Below are positions 44,925 through 53,187 of a DNA stretch of 53,225 nucleotides, piece after piece. Where the stretch lies: contig CAMWKZ010000013.1 in the NCBI GenBank assembly GCA_947174945.1, positions 1-53,225 of the forward strand, written 5' to 3'. A program made the position numbers and the translations under genes. The DNA is from an uncultured Prevotellaceae bacterium (GTDB lineage Bacteria; Bacteroidota; Bacteroidia; Bacteroidales; Bacteroidaceae). Below the pieces are notes generated by a model. That model searched no databases. It was given only the letters and a program-made list of their open reading frames with translations, and was not told the origin of the DNA. Every line of letters starts with the position of its first letter. Position 1 is the first letter of the stretch.

Positions 44925-45797
44925 ATGATACAGTCAATGACAGGCTACGGAAAGTCCGTTGTGGCCTATAAGGGAAAGAAAATAAACGTGGAAATCAAGT
45001 CGCTCAACTCCAAGCAGCTTGACCTGACCACCCGTATTGCCCCGCTCTATCGTGAGAAGGATATGGAGATACGGCAGCTGATAGCAGAATCGGTGTTGAG
45101 GGGAAAGGTGGAGTTCTGCATCTGGATAGAGAAGGATGTGGCCACCGAGACTGCGCCTATTAACACGGCTCTGATGCAGAGTTACTACGACCAGTTGCAG
45201 GCGTTTGCCGAACAGAACCAGTTGCAAGGCATTGACTGGATACAAGCGTTGGTCCGGATGCCTGACGTACTGAGCAAGACAGAGGTGGAGGTGCTTGACG
45301 ATGAGGAGTGGGCTACAGCCCGTCAGGGAATTTGCGAGGCCATCCAGCACTTGGTTGATTTCCGTACTCAGGAGGGTGCTGCGCTGAAGAAGAAGTTTGA
45401 TGAGAAGCTCGACAACATCGAGCAGTTGCTAACCAGCATTGAACCGTATGAGAAGGCGCGCGTGGAGAAAATCCGCACCCGTATCATCGACGGCCTGAAG
45501 CAGATACCTGAAGCTGAATACGACAAGAACCGCTTGGAGCAGGAGCTGATATACTATATCGAGAAACTGGATATCAGTGAGGAGAAGCAGCGACTGACCA
45601 ACCACCTGAGATATTTCCGTGAGACGATGGCCGACCAGCCCGGTCAGGGCAAGAAGCTGGGCTTTATTGCTCAGGAAATGGGGCGCGAAATCAACACTAC
45701 TGGCTCGAAGTCGAATCAGGCTGAGATGCAGAACATCGTGGTGATGATGAAAGACGAACTGGAGCAAATCAAGGAACAGGTACTCAACGCACTTTAA
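44925..45797 (+). CDS. yicC: YicC family endoribonuclease
   Basis: This 290-residue YicC/YloC protein begins MIQSMTGYGKSVVAYKGKKINVEIKSLNSKQLDL, the family start, and ends with GKKLGFIAQEMGREINTTGSKSNQAEMQ, the conserved C-terminal DUF1732 block. Family members are RNases that act on small RNAs. The ATG at 44925 follows the promoter; an upstream in-frame ATG at 44835 precedes it. It lies 4 nt before gmk. Confidence 0.92.
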   Translation: MIQSMTGYGKSVVAYKGKKINVEIKSLNSKQLDLTTRIAPLYREKDMEIRQLIAESVLRGKVEFCIWIEKDVATETAPINTALMQSYYDQLQAFAEQNQLQGIDWIQALVRMPDVLSKTEVEVLDDEEWATARQGICEAIQHLVDFRTQEGAALKKKFDEKLDNIEQLLTSIEPYEKARVEKIRTRIIDGLKQIPEAEYDKNRLEQELIYYIEKLDISEEKQRLTNHLRYFRETMADQPGQGKKLGFIAQEMGREINTTGSKSNQAEMQNIVVMMKDELEQIKEQVLNAL

Positions 45798-45801
45798 GAC
45801 G

Positions 45802-46371
45802 ATGAAAGGCAAGATGTTAATCGTGTCGGCTCCCTCTGGCAGCGGCAAGTCGACCATCGTGCAGTGGCTCATGAAGGAGCACCCTGAGTTGAGGCTTTAT
45901 TTTTCTATTTCTTGTACTTCTCGCGCTCCTCGTGGAACGGAGCAGAACGGAGTGGAGTATTTCTTCCTTTTGCCAGAGGAGTTTAAGGAGAAGATTGCCA
46001 ACGGAGAGTTCTTGGAATATGAGGAGGTTTATGAGAACCGTTTTTATGGCACGTTGAAGCAGCAGGTGGAGCGACAGCGTGAGGAAGGTCAGAACGTGGT
46101 GTTTGATGTTGACGTGAAAGGTGGTGTCAATATCAAGCAGTACTATGGCGACGAGGCATTGAGCCTGTTTATTCAGCCCCCCTCTGTTGAGGAGTTGCGC
46201 AACCGCTTGGTAGGCCGTGCTACGGACACGCCCGAAGCCATTGAGCAGCGGTTGGCAAAGGCCGAATACGAACTGACCTTTGCTTCTCGGTTTGACCACG
46301 TCATTGTCAACGATGATTTAGAGGTTGCTAAGCAAGAGACACTAAAGGTTGTCAAGGATTTCTTGGGATGA
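45802..46371 (+). CDS. gmk: Guanylate kinase
   Basis: This 189-residue enzyme phosphorylates GMP to GDP. The P-loop APSGSGKST (about 10-18), the GMP-binding SCTSRAPRGTEQNGVEYFF segment and the lid GRATDTPEAIEQRLAKAEYEL are intact. Its stop overlaps the nadD start by 4 nt. Confidence 0.95.
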   Translation: MKGKMLIVSAPSGSGKSTIVQWLMKEHPELRLYFSISCTSRAPRGTEQNGVEYFFLLPEEFKEKIANGEFLEYEEVYENRFYGTLKQQVERQREEGQNVVFDVDVKGGVNIKQYYGDEALSLFIQPPSVEELRNRLVGRATDTPEAIEQRLAKAEYELTFASRFDHVIVNDDLEVAKQETLKVVKDFLG

Positions 46372-46907
46372 TAAGAACGGGTATCTTTGGCGGCTCGTTT
46401 AATCCTATCCACAACGGCCACATCGCATTGGCGCAAAGCATCTTGCGCCAATGCGACTTGGATGAGGTCTGGCTGATGGTGTCACCGCTGAATCCCCTGA
46501 AACAGCAGTCGGAACTACTGACTGACACCCTGCGTTTTGAACTCGTCCAAAAGGCACTGGAGGGTGTGGAAGGTGTCAAGGCTTCCGATTATGAGTTTCA
46601 TATGCCAAAGCCCTCCTACAGTTGGAACACCCTGCAACACCTGAGCAGCGACTATCCCGACCGCGAATTTATATTATTAATAGGTGGCGACAACTGGGCC
46701 CACTTTGAGCGTTGGCGCCATTGGAAGGACATTCTCCGTAACTATCGGGTAATAGCCTATCCCCGCGACAACTATCAAGGCACCATCAACTGCCCCCTGC
46801 TTGACGTTTCAAGCACAGAGATTCGCCGCCGTGTCATAGCCGGCGAGAGCATCGAAGGGCTGGTACCAGCAGCCATTATCCCATTGGTTCAGCAGTATTA
46901 TCAGTAA
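46368..46907 (+). CDS. nadD: Nicotinate-nucleotide adenylyltransferase
   Basis: This 179-residue enzyme makes nicotinate adenine dinucleotide in NAD synthesis. It has GGSFNPIHNGH (8-18), PLNPLK and the late motif VSSTEIRRR (about 149-157). It is coupled to gmk by a 4-nt overlap and is the last gene of the yicC operon. Confidence 0.93.
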   Translation: MIRTGIFGGSFNPIHNGHIALAQSILRQCDLDEVWLMVSPLNPLKQQSELLTDTLRFELVQKALEGVEGVKASDYEFHMPKPSYSWNTLQHLSSDYPDREFILLIGGDNWAHFERWRHWKDILRNYRVIAYPRDNYQGTINCPLLDVSSTEIRRRVIAGESIEGLVPAAIIPLVQQYYQ

Positions 46908-46915
46908 AAATGAAC

Positions 46916-46990
46916 GTGAGTGTGTCAGGCACTCGAAGCTATGCAAATTAGTGCGCTGATATGCCGCACATAACACTCACTTTTTCTTTA
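46916..46990 (+). terminator. Branched hairpin terminator after nadD
   Basis: GTGAGTGT at 46916-46923 pairs with ACACTCAC at 46973-46980 and is followed by TTTTTCTTTATT. Inside, GTGCG (46951-46955) pairs with CGCAC (46965-46969). It ends the yicC-gmk-nadD transcript; the 49-nt insert makes it longer than a normal terminator. Confidence 0.65.
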
Positions 46991-46998
46991 TTCTGCCT

Positions 46999-47117
46999 CC
47001 AGTATCTCCTTCGGGTTGCTGTAGTATCTCCTTCGATGTGCTCCAGTATCTAAAGCCATAGGAAACAGATACTGGAGCACCCCGAAATAGATACTGGAGC
47101 AGACAGAAACAGATACT
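46999..47117. repeat. Family A 22-bp inverted array, copy 3
   Basis: AGTATCT cores start at 47001, 47023 and 47045, then AGATACT at 47067, 47089 and 47111, all exactly 22 bp apart. The symmetry matches the other two copies, with a diverged centre (TAAAGCCATAGGAAA). It lies between the nadD terminator and the candidate structured RNA. The stretch 47118-47230 after it is AT-rich and shows nothing else. Confidence 0.92.
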
Positions 47118-47231
47118 ATTGTAGTGTTAAAAATAGTTTATGTTAGAAAGTGATGCACTTGATAGATTGATTTCTTAAAAAATATTGCTGTTTTTTTTCT
47201 TCTAAACGTAGGTTATTTGCCATATTCTTCG

Positions 47232-47239
47232 TATATTTG
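47232..47239 (+). promoter_or_regulatory. -7 element of the candidate RNA / 817-residue gene
   Basis: TATATTTG matches TAnnTTTG. A TTTG at 47216-47219 is too close (12 bp), so the -33 half is unclear. It predicts a leader of about 400 nt before the ATG at 47649. Confidence 0.55.
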
Positions 47240-47244
47240 CAATG

Positions 47245-47625
47245 TCTTTACTCTAAAGTTGAGCGAAAGCAGAAGCGGATGGGTGGGGACACATATATGG
47301 AAAAGGTGTCTACATGGCGCTTTGTTCTTTGACTCTCTAATTGTCTCGCAAACAATAAAATCTGTCGATTAACAAAGCAGCGGTAGATGCTCATTGGGTA
47401 TGTATTATGACAGCCCGCATTATGCCTATTTATATAAGTAGGATGTATGTGGCGTATTCTATACATACACGTGTGGGCTTCTGCGTTGCTCTTCCTCGAC
47501 AGATGGGCAATGCGAGATGCCTTAGAGAGTGGGACGAGCAACAGGTACAGCGACCCACACTTTTTGTTTATATGTACCAAAAAGCAATAATTAAAACCGT
47601 CTTGGCTGGGGTGGCTACGAGGCAC
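47245..47625 (+). ncRNA. Candidate large structured RNA or long structured leader
   Basis: This gene-free stretch holds many perfect complementary segments in consistent nested or serial order: GACAC 47288-47292 with GTGTC 47306-47310; GCTTTGTT 47319-47326 with AACAAAGC 47371-47378; GTATGTAT 47398-47405 with ATACATAC 47461-47468; GTGTGGG 47471-47477 with CCCACAC 47554-47560; inside that, GTTGCTC 47485-47491 with GAGCAAC 47536-47542, and GGCA 47506-47509 with TGCC 47518-47521; then CTTTTTG 47560-47566 with CAAAAAG 47578-47584. A -7 box starts it and the 817-residue gene follows. It may be a riboregulatory leader or an independent RNA. The pairing is read by eye, without folding software. Confidence 0.55.
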
Positions 47626-47648
47626 TAAAAACCTAAACAATCTCAAAC

Positions 47649-50102
47649 ATGACTAATCAAGAAAGCGTTACAACACCATTGAGTGCAGAAGAATTGCAAA
47701 AGTTTAATGATGCTGTTGCAGAATACACACCACTTGCTGACGGAGGTGATGTGCAGGCAGCATTTCGTTTGGGGGAATGTTATTACATTGCCCATCAAGT
47801 GAATCCTGAAGAATATGGCAAGTTGGCACACAAATATCTTTGCCAAGCTGCTGAAGCCAACATTCCAACGGCCTACTATCTGTTGGGAGAATGTGCCATG
47901 GAAGGCATTGGGCAACAGGCACAGGCTGCAGATGCCGTACAATATTTCAAGAAGTTTATTGAGCTCTATGATGAGAAAGACAAGTTATGCCGTGAGAAAG
48001 ATTTGACAACAGCCTATGGCGTACTTGCTATGCTAAAAGCATCAGGTAAAGGAACTCAGCGTGACATACCTTTGTCGTATTACTATGTTAATCAAGCCTT
48101 GTCTTATGAGACTGACAATGAAGACGCAAAGAAATTGTGTGACAGGCTGGAGCAGACATACCCTTTTGACCAAAATGGTGAAATAGACCAGAATGCTCAT
48201 GGGCGGTCAAAGCTCACAACGTTTCTGATTGTTATTGGAATATTGGGATGTATATGGGGATTTGTTATGCCATCCTTTATTTCAGAAGCAGGTGAAATGT
48301 TTGGTGTTCCTTTTTATATAGGAATGGTTATAAACTTGATTATTTATGGTGGTATGCTGTTATGGCAACGTTGGTCGGGATGGGCCATGTTGGCTCAGTG
48401 GCTACTTTCTCCTGTCTTTTTCTGGGTATCTATAACTGGAATTGTGAGTGGTGAGAGTTTATCAATATGGGCTCAGTTTTGTTCTTCCCAATTTGGCAAT
48501 CCATACCTTACCACATTTATCCTTATCATGCTTCAAAAGCGGAAGATTGGTTTCGCATTGCCATGGTGCTCAGTGACGGGTATGCGTGATGATGGCCGTA
48601 ATATGTTTACACGAGTGAAAGACTTTTGCATGGTATATGGTGAGGGTGATGCTTATCGTGCTCATTCCATCGAGTCGAAAACCTTTGTGTACTGCTGTTA
48701 TATAGCTACGGCTTTGATGGCCATTGGGGCATTGTTTGTATCATATCTATACATTACCAGCGATAAGCAATGGGGTGCAGATATAGAATGGGCCGTTTGG
48801 AAGTCTCCTACTTTATGGGGTTTCCTCAGCGTTATCGGTTTTTTCCTACAATTTATAGACTGGCAGCATTTCTCTTACAAGACTATAAATATTTATAAAG
48901 ATGAGAATGGTAAGGAAATCAAACGAGAACGAAATTCTGATATATTAACTGAAACAGAAGGTAGTTGGTTATATCCTTTGTTGATGCACTTGTTGGTTGT
49001 TCCGGCAATGTATGGTGCACTTATCTATTATGCCATTATGGGTGTTGTCGCCCTTGTGGGTGCTCTTATCCCTTATGTCATAGCAGTACTGATATTGGCA
49101 GCAATCTATCCTTTCTATCGTGTCACTCAACATTTTCTTGCTCGCCGCTGGCGTATTGTTTTATTGGTAGTATGGACATTCTTTTGCGCTAATATGTTGT
49201 TATCTCTGGCAGTAGGTTCTGGCTCGGATTTTAAAATTGGTTTTTCGAAGAAAGGCAGTGGCAAATTTGCAGGCAAGCCCATTAGCGAACTGTTTCCTGA
49301 GGTGGAGAAGGATGCCGATGCTGGTGACATTCCTGATGAACCGCTGACATTTACGTGGGATACGCCATGGTGTGGTGGCGACGTGACGATTGTCCGCAAA
49401 GCAGATGAGAACCAACTGGTTATCATGTACTCAACAAGCTCTTATGACCCCAATACGTTATACCTTGGCAACTATCAGAATGGCCAATATGTGTTCTGTT
49501 ACGAAATTCCTGTTGGAAGTCTCGATTATGACGAGACAACGACTGGTATATCGTTAAAGAATAATGCTCCTGAGGACATTCTTTATTATGGCACCTTTGG
49601 CAAGGACGTTGCAAAGACCGTAGAGTACGAATGGGGAACGGAGACATCGGTGGACTGGGACAAGGTGACAGAGGCGCAGTTAGCGGAAATCTTTGCCGCA
49701 GCTATAGCCGAAGGCCCCAGGGAACCTATTATCATTACCGCCAAGAGCATCAAGGCAGCCAAAGAAGGCAACAACTCTGATGAAGAAACCTCTGAGGAGG
49801 AAATCGAGTATGAAACTATCACCACAGACCTTGACCAGTTGCAGGAACTGATAGAACGCACCCGCGGCGTGGTAGAAGAGTGCGAGAGGAATGGCGAATC
49901 CACTTACAGCACGATATGTGACGATGTGCGTAAAGCACTGGAATCACTGAATGAGAATGTATCACTAATGTCAGACGCACAGCGTGAGCGCTTTAACGCC
50001 CTGTCGCAGCAAGCGCAGGAACTGATGGAGCACGCCGACCGTATTTCTGTCGAGGTTGTAGACAGCGTTGCAGCAGAAATCGATGAGGACGACATCATGT
50101 AA
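47649..50102 (+). CDS. SEL1-like/multi-TM protein of unknown function
   Basis: This 817-residue protein has three parts. The N-terminal 30-165 region reads as SEL1/TPR-like repeats (AAFRLGECYYIAHQ, TAYYLLGECAMEGIGQ, AYGVLAMLKASGKGTQRD). Residues about 185-525 hold roughly nine hydrophobic membrane helices. The C-terminal region (about 535-817) is soluble, with a beta-rich domain (PLTFTWDTPWCGGDVTIVRK) and an acidic, helical end (about 700-817). I do not recognise a family for the whole. It is AT-rich, stands alone behind a long structured leader and is followed by a strong terminator. Its neighbourhood suggests a conflict or stress role, which is only inference. Confidence 0.65.
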   Translation: MTNQESVTTPLSAEELQKFNDAVAEYTPLADGGDVQAAFRLGECYYIAHQVNPEEYGKLAHKYLCQAAEANIPTAYYLLGECAMEGIGQQAQAADAVQYFKKFIELYDEKDKLCREKDLTTAYGVLAMLKASGKGTQRDIPLSYYYVNQALSYETDNEDAKKLCDRLEQTYPFDQNGEIDQNAHGRSKLTTFLIVIGILGCIWGFVMPSFISEAGEMFGVPFYIGMVINLIIYGGMLLWQRWSGWAMLAQWLLSPVFFWVSITGIVSGESLSIWAQFCSSQFGNPYLTTFILIMLQKRKIGFALPWCSVTGMRDDGRNMFTRVKDFCMVYGEGDAYRAHSIESKTFVYCCYIATALMAIGALFVSYLYITSDKQWGADIEWAVWKSPTLWGFLSVIGFFLQFIDWQHFSYKTINIYKDENGKEIKRERNSDILTETEGSWLYPLLMHLLVVPAMYGALIYYAIMGVVALVGALIPYVIAVLILAAIYPFYRVTQHFLARRWRIVLLVVWTFFCANMLLSLAVGSGSDFKIGFSKKGSGKFAGKPISELFPEVEKDADAGDIPDEPLTFTWDTPWCGGDVTIVRKADENQLVIMYSTSSYDPNTLYLGNYQNGQYVFCYEIPVGSLDYDETTTGISLKNNAPEDILYYGTFGKDVAKTVEYEWGTETSVDWDKVTEAQLAEIFAAAIAEGPREPIIITAKSIKAAKEGNNSDEETSEEEIEYETITTDLDQLQELIERTRGVVEECERNGESTYSTICDDVRKALESLNENVSLMSDAQRERFNALSQQAQELMEHADRISVEVVDSVAAEIDEDDIM

Positions 50103-50132
50103 CGTAGTGATTCTTATGTTGAACGTTAAAAG

Positions 50133-50170
50133 AAGAAGTCGGGCGGGCGAAATCCCACCCGACTTCTTTC
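50133..50170 (+). terminator. Terminator after the 817-residue gene
   Basis: The arms 50133-50147 and 50154-50168 form a 15-position stem with a single C-A mismatch around a 6-nt loop. The stem ends in CTTCTTTC, giving a modest T-tract. Confidence 0.8.
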
Positions 50171-50297
50171 ACAAGAGTGAGGGGTGATAAAGCAAAGAAC
50201 TCCCATTGCTGTTATTGCAGAAAGTAAAAAAGAGTTAACAATCATTGTCTGTTACCATTTATTTTGAAATATTTATGCTTTTCCCACAAACTTTATG

Positions 50298-50305
50298 TAC
50301 CTTTG
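50298..50305 (+). promoter_or_regulatory. -7 element of the Fic gene
   Basis: TACCTTTG matches TAnnTTTG, about 59 nt before the ATG at 50364. No TTTG is found at the right -33 spacing. Confidence 0.6.
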
Positions 50306-50363
50306 TACAAAATAACGTGTAACCGCACGACAGGAAAGGACGTGTAATAAGAATAAATTCGAT

Positions 50364-51872
50364 ATGGCAACTGTAGCAGAAAGACTGGCCGAGTCATTGG
50401 AACAAATGAAACGGCTCCAAGATGCGGAAAATTTGGTGGTTCTTCACGGGACGGAACAACTAAGCAGGGTGCATCTTACCCGTTTGCTGAGCGAAGGATG
50501 GCTGAAAGAGGTCCTCAAGGGATGGTATATCGCCTCACGCCCAGGCATGGAAGGAGACACTACCGACTGGTACACCTCCTACTGGGCATTCATGTCTAAA
50601 TATTGCACTTCGCGTTTTGGCGAGAACTGGAGCCTTACAGCCGAGCAGTCTCTGGACTTACATTCCGGCGACACTACCGTCCCGTTACAAACTATCATCC
50701 GCAATCCAAAAGGAAATAATAATGTGACCCAGTTGTTATATGGTATGAGTTTGTTTAATCTGAAAGCCAAGTTGCCTGTTTCCACATATATTCATCCTGA
50801 ATATGGTGTAAGGATGTATGCTCTGGCAGAGGCACTGGTGTTTGCTTCTCCCACTTATTTTCGTCAAAAACCAATTGCTGCAAGGACTTGCCTCCAGATT
50901 GTGAAAGACGAGTCAGACATTTGCGGTATTCTTGCTGACGAGGGTGTAAGCATTCGCGCAGGTCGACTTGCTGGAGCTTTCCGCAATATCGGGAGAGATA
51001 AGATTGCCAACAATATCTTAGGGTATATGAAACGGTTAGGCTACGATGTACGCGAAGAAGACCCGTTTGAGGATAAGGTGGAGAACGTTTCGCCATTCCC
51101 AGTGTCTCCGCACGTTGCCCGCCTTACGTTGATGTGGAGTAATATGCGTCAGGCAGTTATTGACAACTTTCCTGCTCCCAGTGCCGTACCAACGGACACC
51201 GACCTGTTGTTTAGACAGCTGGATGACAAATATGCTGAAGATGCTTACCATTCTCTTTCCATTGAGGGCTACAAGGTGTCGGACGAGCTGATAGAGAAAG
51301 TCAAAAGTGGCAATTGGAACCCGAAAGACGATGATAAGGATGCCCATAATGCGTTGGTGGCCAGAGGCTACTATCAGGCATTTCAAGCCGTTAAGGAGAC
51401 TATTCGCAGAATTGTCAGCAACACAGATGCTGGTACTGCGGTCGATGAAGACCACGGGAATTGGTATTTCGAGATGTGGCAACCTATGGTGGTCGCCGGA
51501 CTTTACAAGCCCTCTGCCATTGTTGGGTATCGCAACCGTCCAGTCTACATCCGAGGCTCCCGTCATACACCGATGAACTACGAGGCTGTGCGTGATGCCA
51601 TGCCTGAGTATTTTCGCTTGTTACGGGAAGAGAAGCATCCTGCCGTCAGAGCTATTTTGGGGCATTTCTTGTTTGGCTTCATACACCCTTATAATGATGG
51701 GAATGGCAGAATGAGCCGTTTTGTGATGAACGTCATGCTTGCTACAGGTGGTTATACATGGACTATTATCCCCGTAGAACAGCGAAGTAGTTACATGAAA
51801 GCTTTGGAAAAAGCTAGTATAGAAGGAGATATTACAGCTTTCACAAAGCTAATTGCGGATTTGCTGGGATAG
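50364..51872 (+). CDS. Fic domain protein with AbiEi-like N-terminal domain
   Basis: This 502-residue protein probably transfers AMP (or another nucleotide) to a protein target. The Fic motif HPYNDGNGR (441-449) is complete. An autoinhibitory motif of the (S/T)xxxE(G/N) type is present as Ser297-LSI-Glu301-Gly302, upstream of the Fic core as in class II Fic proteins. The first 240 residues (LSRVHLTRLLSEGWLKEVLKGWYIAS, about 33-58) resemble the winged-helix AbiEi antitoxin/regulator fold, suggesting built-in DNA binding and autoregulation. It lies 73 nt before a PD-(D/E)XK gene on the same strand. The AbiEi match is by eye and less certain than the Fic call. Confidence 0.85.
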   Translation: MATVAERLAESLEQMKRLQDAENLVVLHGTEQLSRVHLTRLLSEGWLKEVLKGWYIASRPGMEGDTTDWYTSYWAFMSKYCTSRFGENWSLTAEQSLDLHSGDTTVPLQTIIRNPKGNNNVTQLLYGMSLFNLKAKLPVSTYIHPEYGVRMYALAEALVFASPTYFRQKPIAARTCLQIVKDESDICGILADEGVSIRAGRLAGAFRNIGRDKIANNILGYMKRLGYDVREEDPFEDKVENVSPFPVSPHVARLTLMWSNMRQAVIDNFPAPSAVPTDTDLLFRQLDDKYAEDAYHSLSIEGYKVSDELIEKVKSGNWNPKDDDKDAHNALVARGYYQAFQAVKETIRRIVSNTDAGTAVDEDHGNWYFEMWQPMVVAGLYKPSAIVGYRNRPVYIRGSRHTPMNYEAVRDAMPEYFRLLREEKHPAVRAILGHFLFGFIHPYNDGNGRMSRFVMNVMLATGGYTWTIIPVEQRSSYMKALEKASIEGDITAFTKLIADLLG

Positions 51873-51945
51873 TCTCTAAAATCTATTATCTCCATTGGGT
51901 GATAGATTTACCCCCAATGTTCATTAGACCGAATTTTGTACAAAG

Positions 51946-53157
51946 ATGATATTGATAGAATCACTTCTGAAAGAAATGTCCGATTTATATAAAAAGGCTG
52001 AAGAGGACAGACAAGAACGGGAAAAGCAAGGCGACTTCTTTAACGTGTTCAATACTATTGGACTACGCACAGAAGAAGTTAGATTGCACTCTGCATTTAT
52101 AGCAGAACTGTTGAATCCTCAAGGCAAGCATGGATTATCGCACCTATTCTTAGAGGCTTTTTTGGAAATGTTAGAGAGTTCTGGCTATCTTGATTTCTCC
52201 AATGTTTCACAGGACAATAAAGAAAGATATATCGGGCGTTTAACAGAAACAGAAGGTGGACGTGTTGATATTATAATAGAAGATGGCACTCATGCTGTTA
52301 TTATTGAAAATAAAATCTATGCTGAAGACCAGACGAATCAAATGCTTCGGTATTATAACTATGGAAAAGCAGAGTATAAAGATGGCTTCAAACTGATTTA
52401 CTTATCACTTGACGGGCATGAGCCGAGTGAATGTTCGCTTGGTAACGAGCAGTTTATTTATGATTGCTGGTCGTATGATAACGATATAGTCAAATGGCTT
52501 GAAAAATGTATTAGGATAGCTGATTCTGAACAGAAACCATTAGTAAAGTCAGTAATTATCCAGTACAAAGAACTCGTGAAACAAATAACCAATACAGATA
52601 TGGATAAAAAATACTCAAAGCAATTGCTCAATACGATGTTGAAACCAGAGAACCTAATTGCCGTAGGTAAGATGCTATCGGTACAGGATGATTGGTTTGA
52701 GAAAGTAATTTGCAAATATATTTGGGAACCTCTCGAATCGTTCGCGAAAGAGAAAGGGATGAATTTCGGGGTAGAATATGGAGTAGAGTATAAAAATTAT
52801 AATGGAAAAGGCTTCTGGATGTATAAAAAGGAGTGGAAACATTACGGTATATTTGTTTGGACTGATAGAAGAAAGGGGTGGTGCGATATGTATGTAGGTG
52901 TTAGTTACTTTGACTATCCAGATAGAAGAAGTGAAAGAATTTTTAAGAAAGATTATAAGAACTCTAAATTAGAGTGTCTGAATGGCTGTCAAGATGATGA
53001 CTGGCCGTATGGTTGGGAGTTTCTTCGTGATGATATAATGAATTGGAATTGCTATATAATAAAAGAGATAGTCTCTGGCACGGTCGCGGATTATATAAAG
53101 GATAAATTTGAAATGATACTGCAAGAAATAGAGGAAAAACAACTGAAAATGCCATAA
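51946..53157 (+). CDS. PD-(D/E)XK nuclease superfamily protein
   Basis: This 403-residue protein has an intact nuclease core: Asp108 in GGRVDIIIED and Glu121-x-Lys123 in VIIENKIYAEDQTNQMLRY, with EVRLHSAFIAELLNP (about 44-58) as the conserved N-terminal helix. This fits the PDDEXK_4 type of family, often found near restriction and other defence genes. The C-terminal half (about 230-403) is rich in Trp and aromatic residues and may bind DNA or a partner. It is AT-rich like its neighbours. The exact role is unknown; defence is inferred from the motif and context with Fic. Confidence 0.8.
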   Translation: MILIESLLKEMSDLYKKAEEDRQEREKQGDFFNVFNTIGLRTEEVRLHSAFIAELLNPQGKHGLSHLFLEAFLEMLESSGYLDFSNVSQDNKERYIGRLTETEGGRVDIIIEDGTHAVIIENKIYAEDQTNQMLRYYNYGKAEYKDGFKLIYLSLDGHEPSECSLGNEQFIYDCWSYDNDIVKWLEKCIRIADSEQKPLVKSVIIQYKELVKQITNTDMDKKYSKQLLNTMLKPENLIAVGKMLSVQDDWFEKVICKYIWEPLESFAKEKGMNFGVEYGVEYKNYNGKGFWMYKKEWKHYGIFVWTDRRKGWCDMYVGVSYFDYPDRRSERIFKKDYKNSKLECLNGCQDDDWPYGWEFLRDDIMNWNCYIIKEIVSGTVADYIKDKFEMILQEIEEKQLKMP

Positions 53158-53187
53158 TTTGACGTGAGTTCGTCAGACTTATGTTAA

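Noticed and set aside
47407..47628. 73-residue frame inside the structured RNA candidate
   Set aside because: The strong complementary segments and lack of a ribosome binding site fit RNA better than coding; it could still be a small peptide, but nothing supports it.
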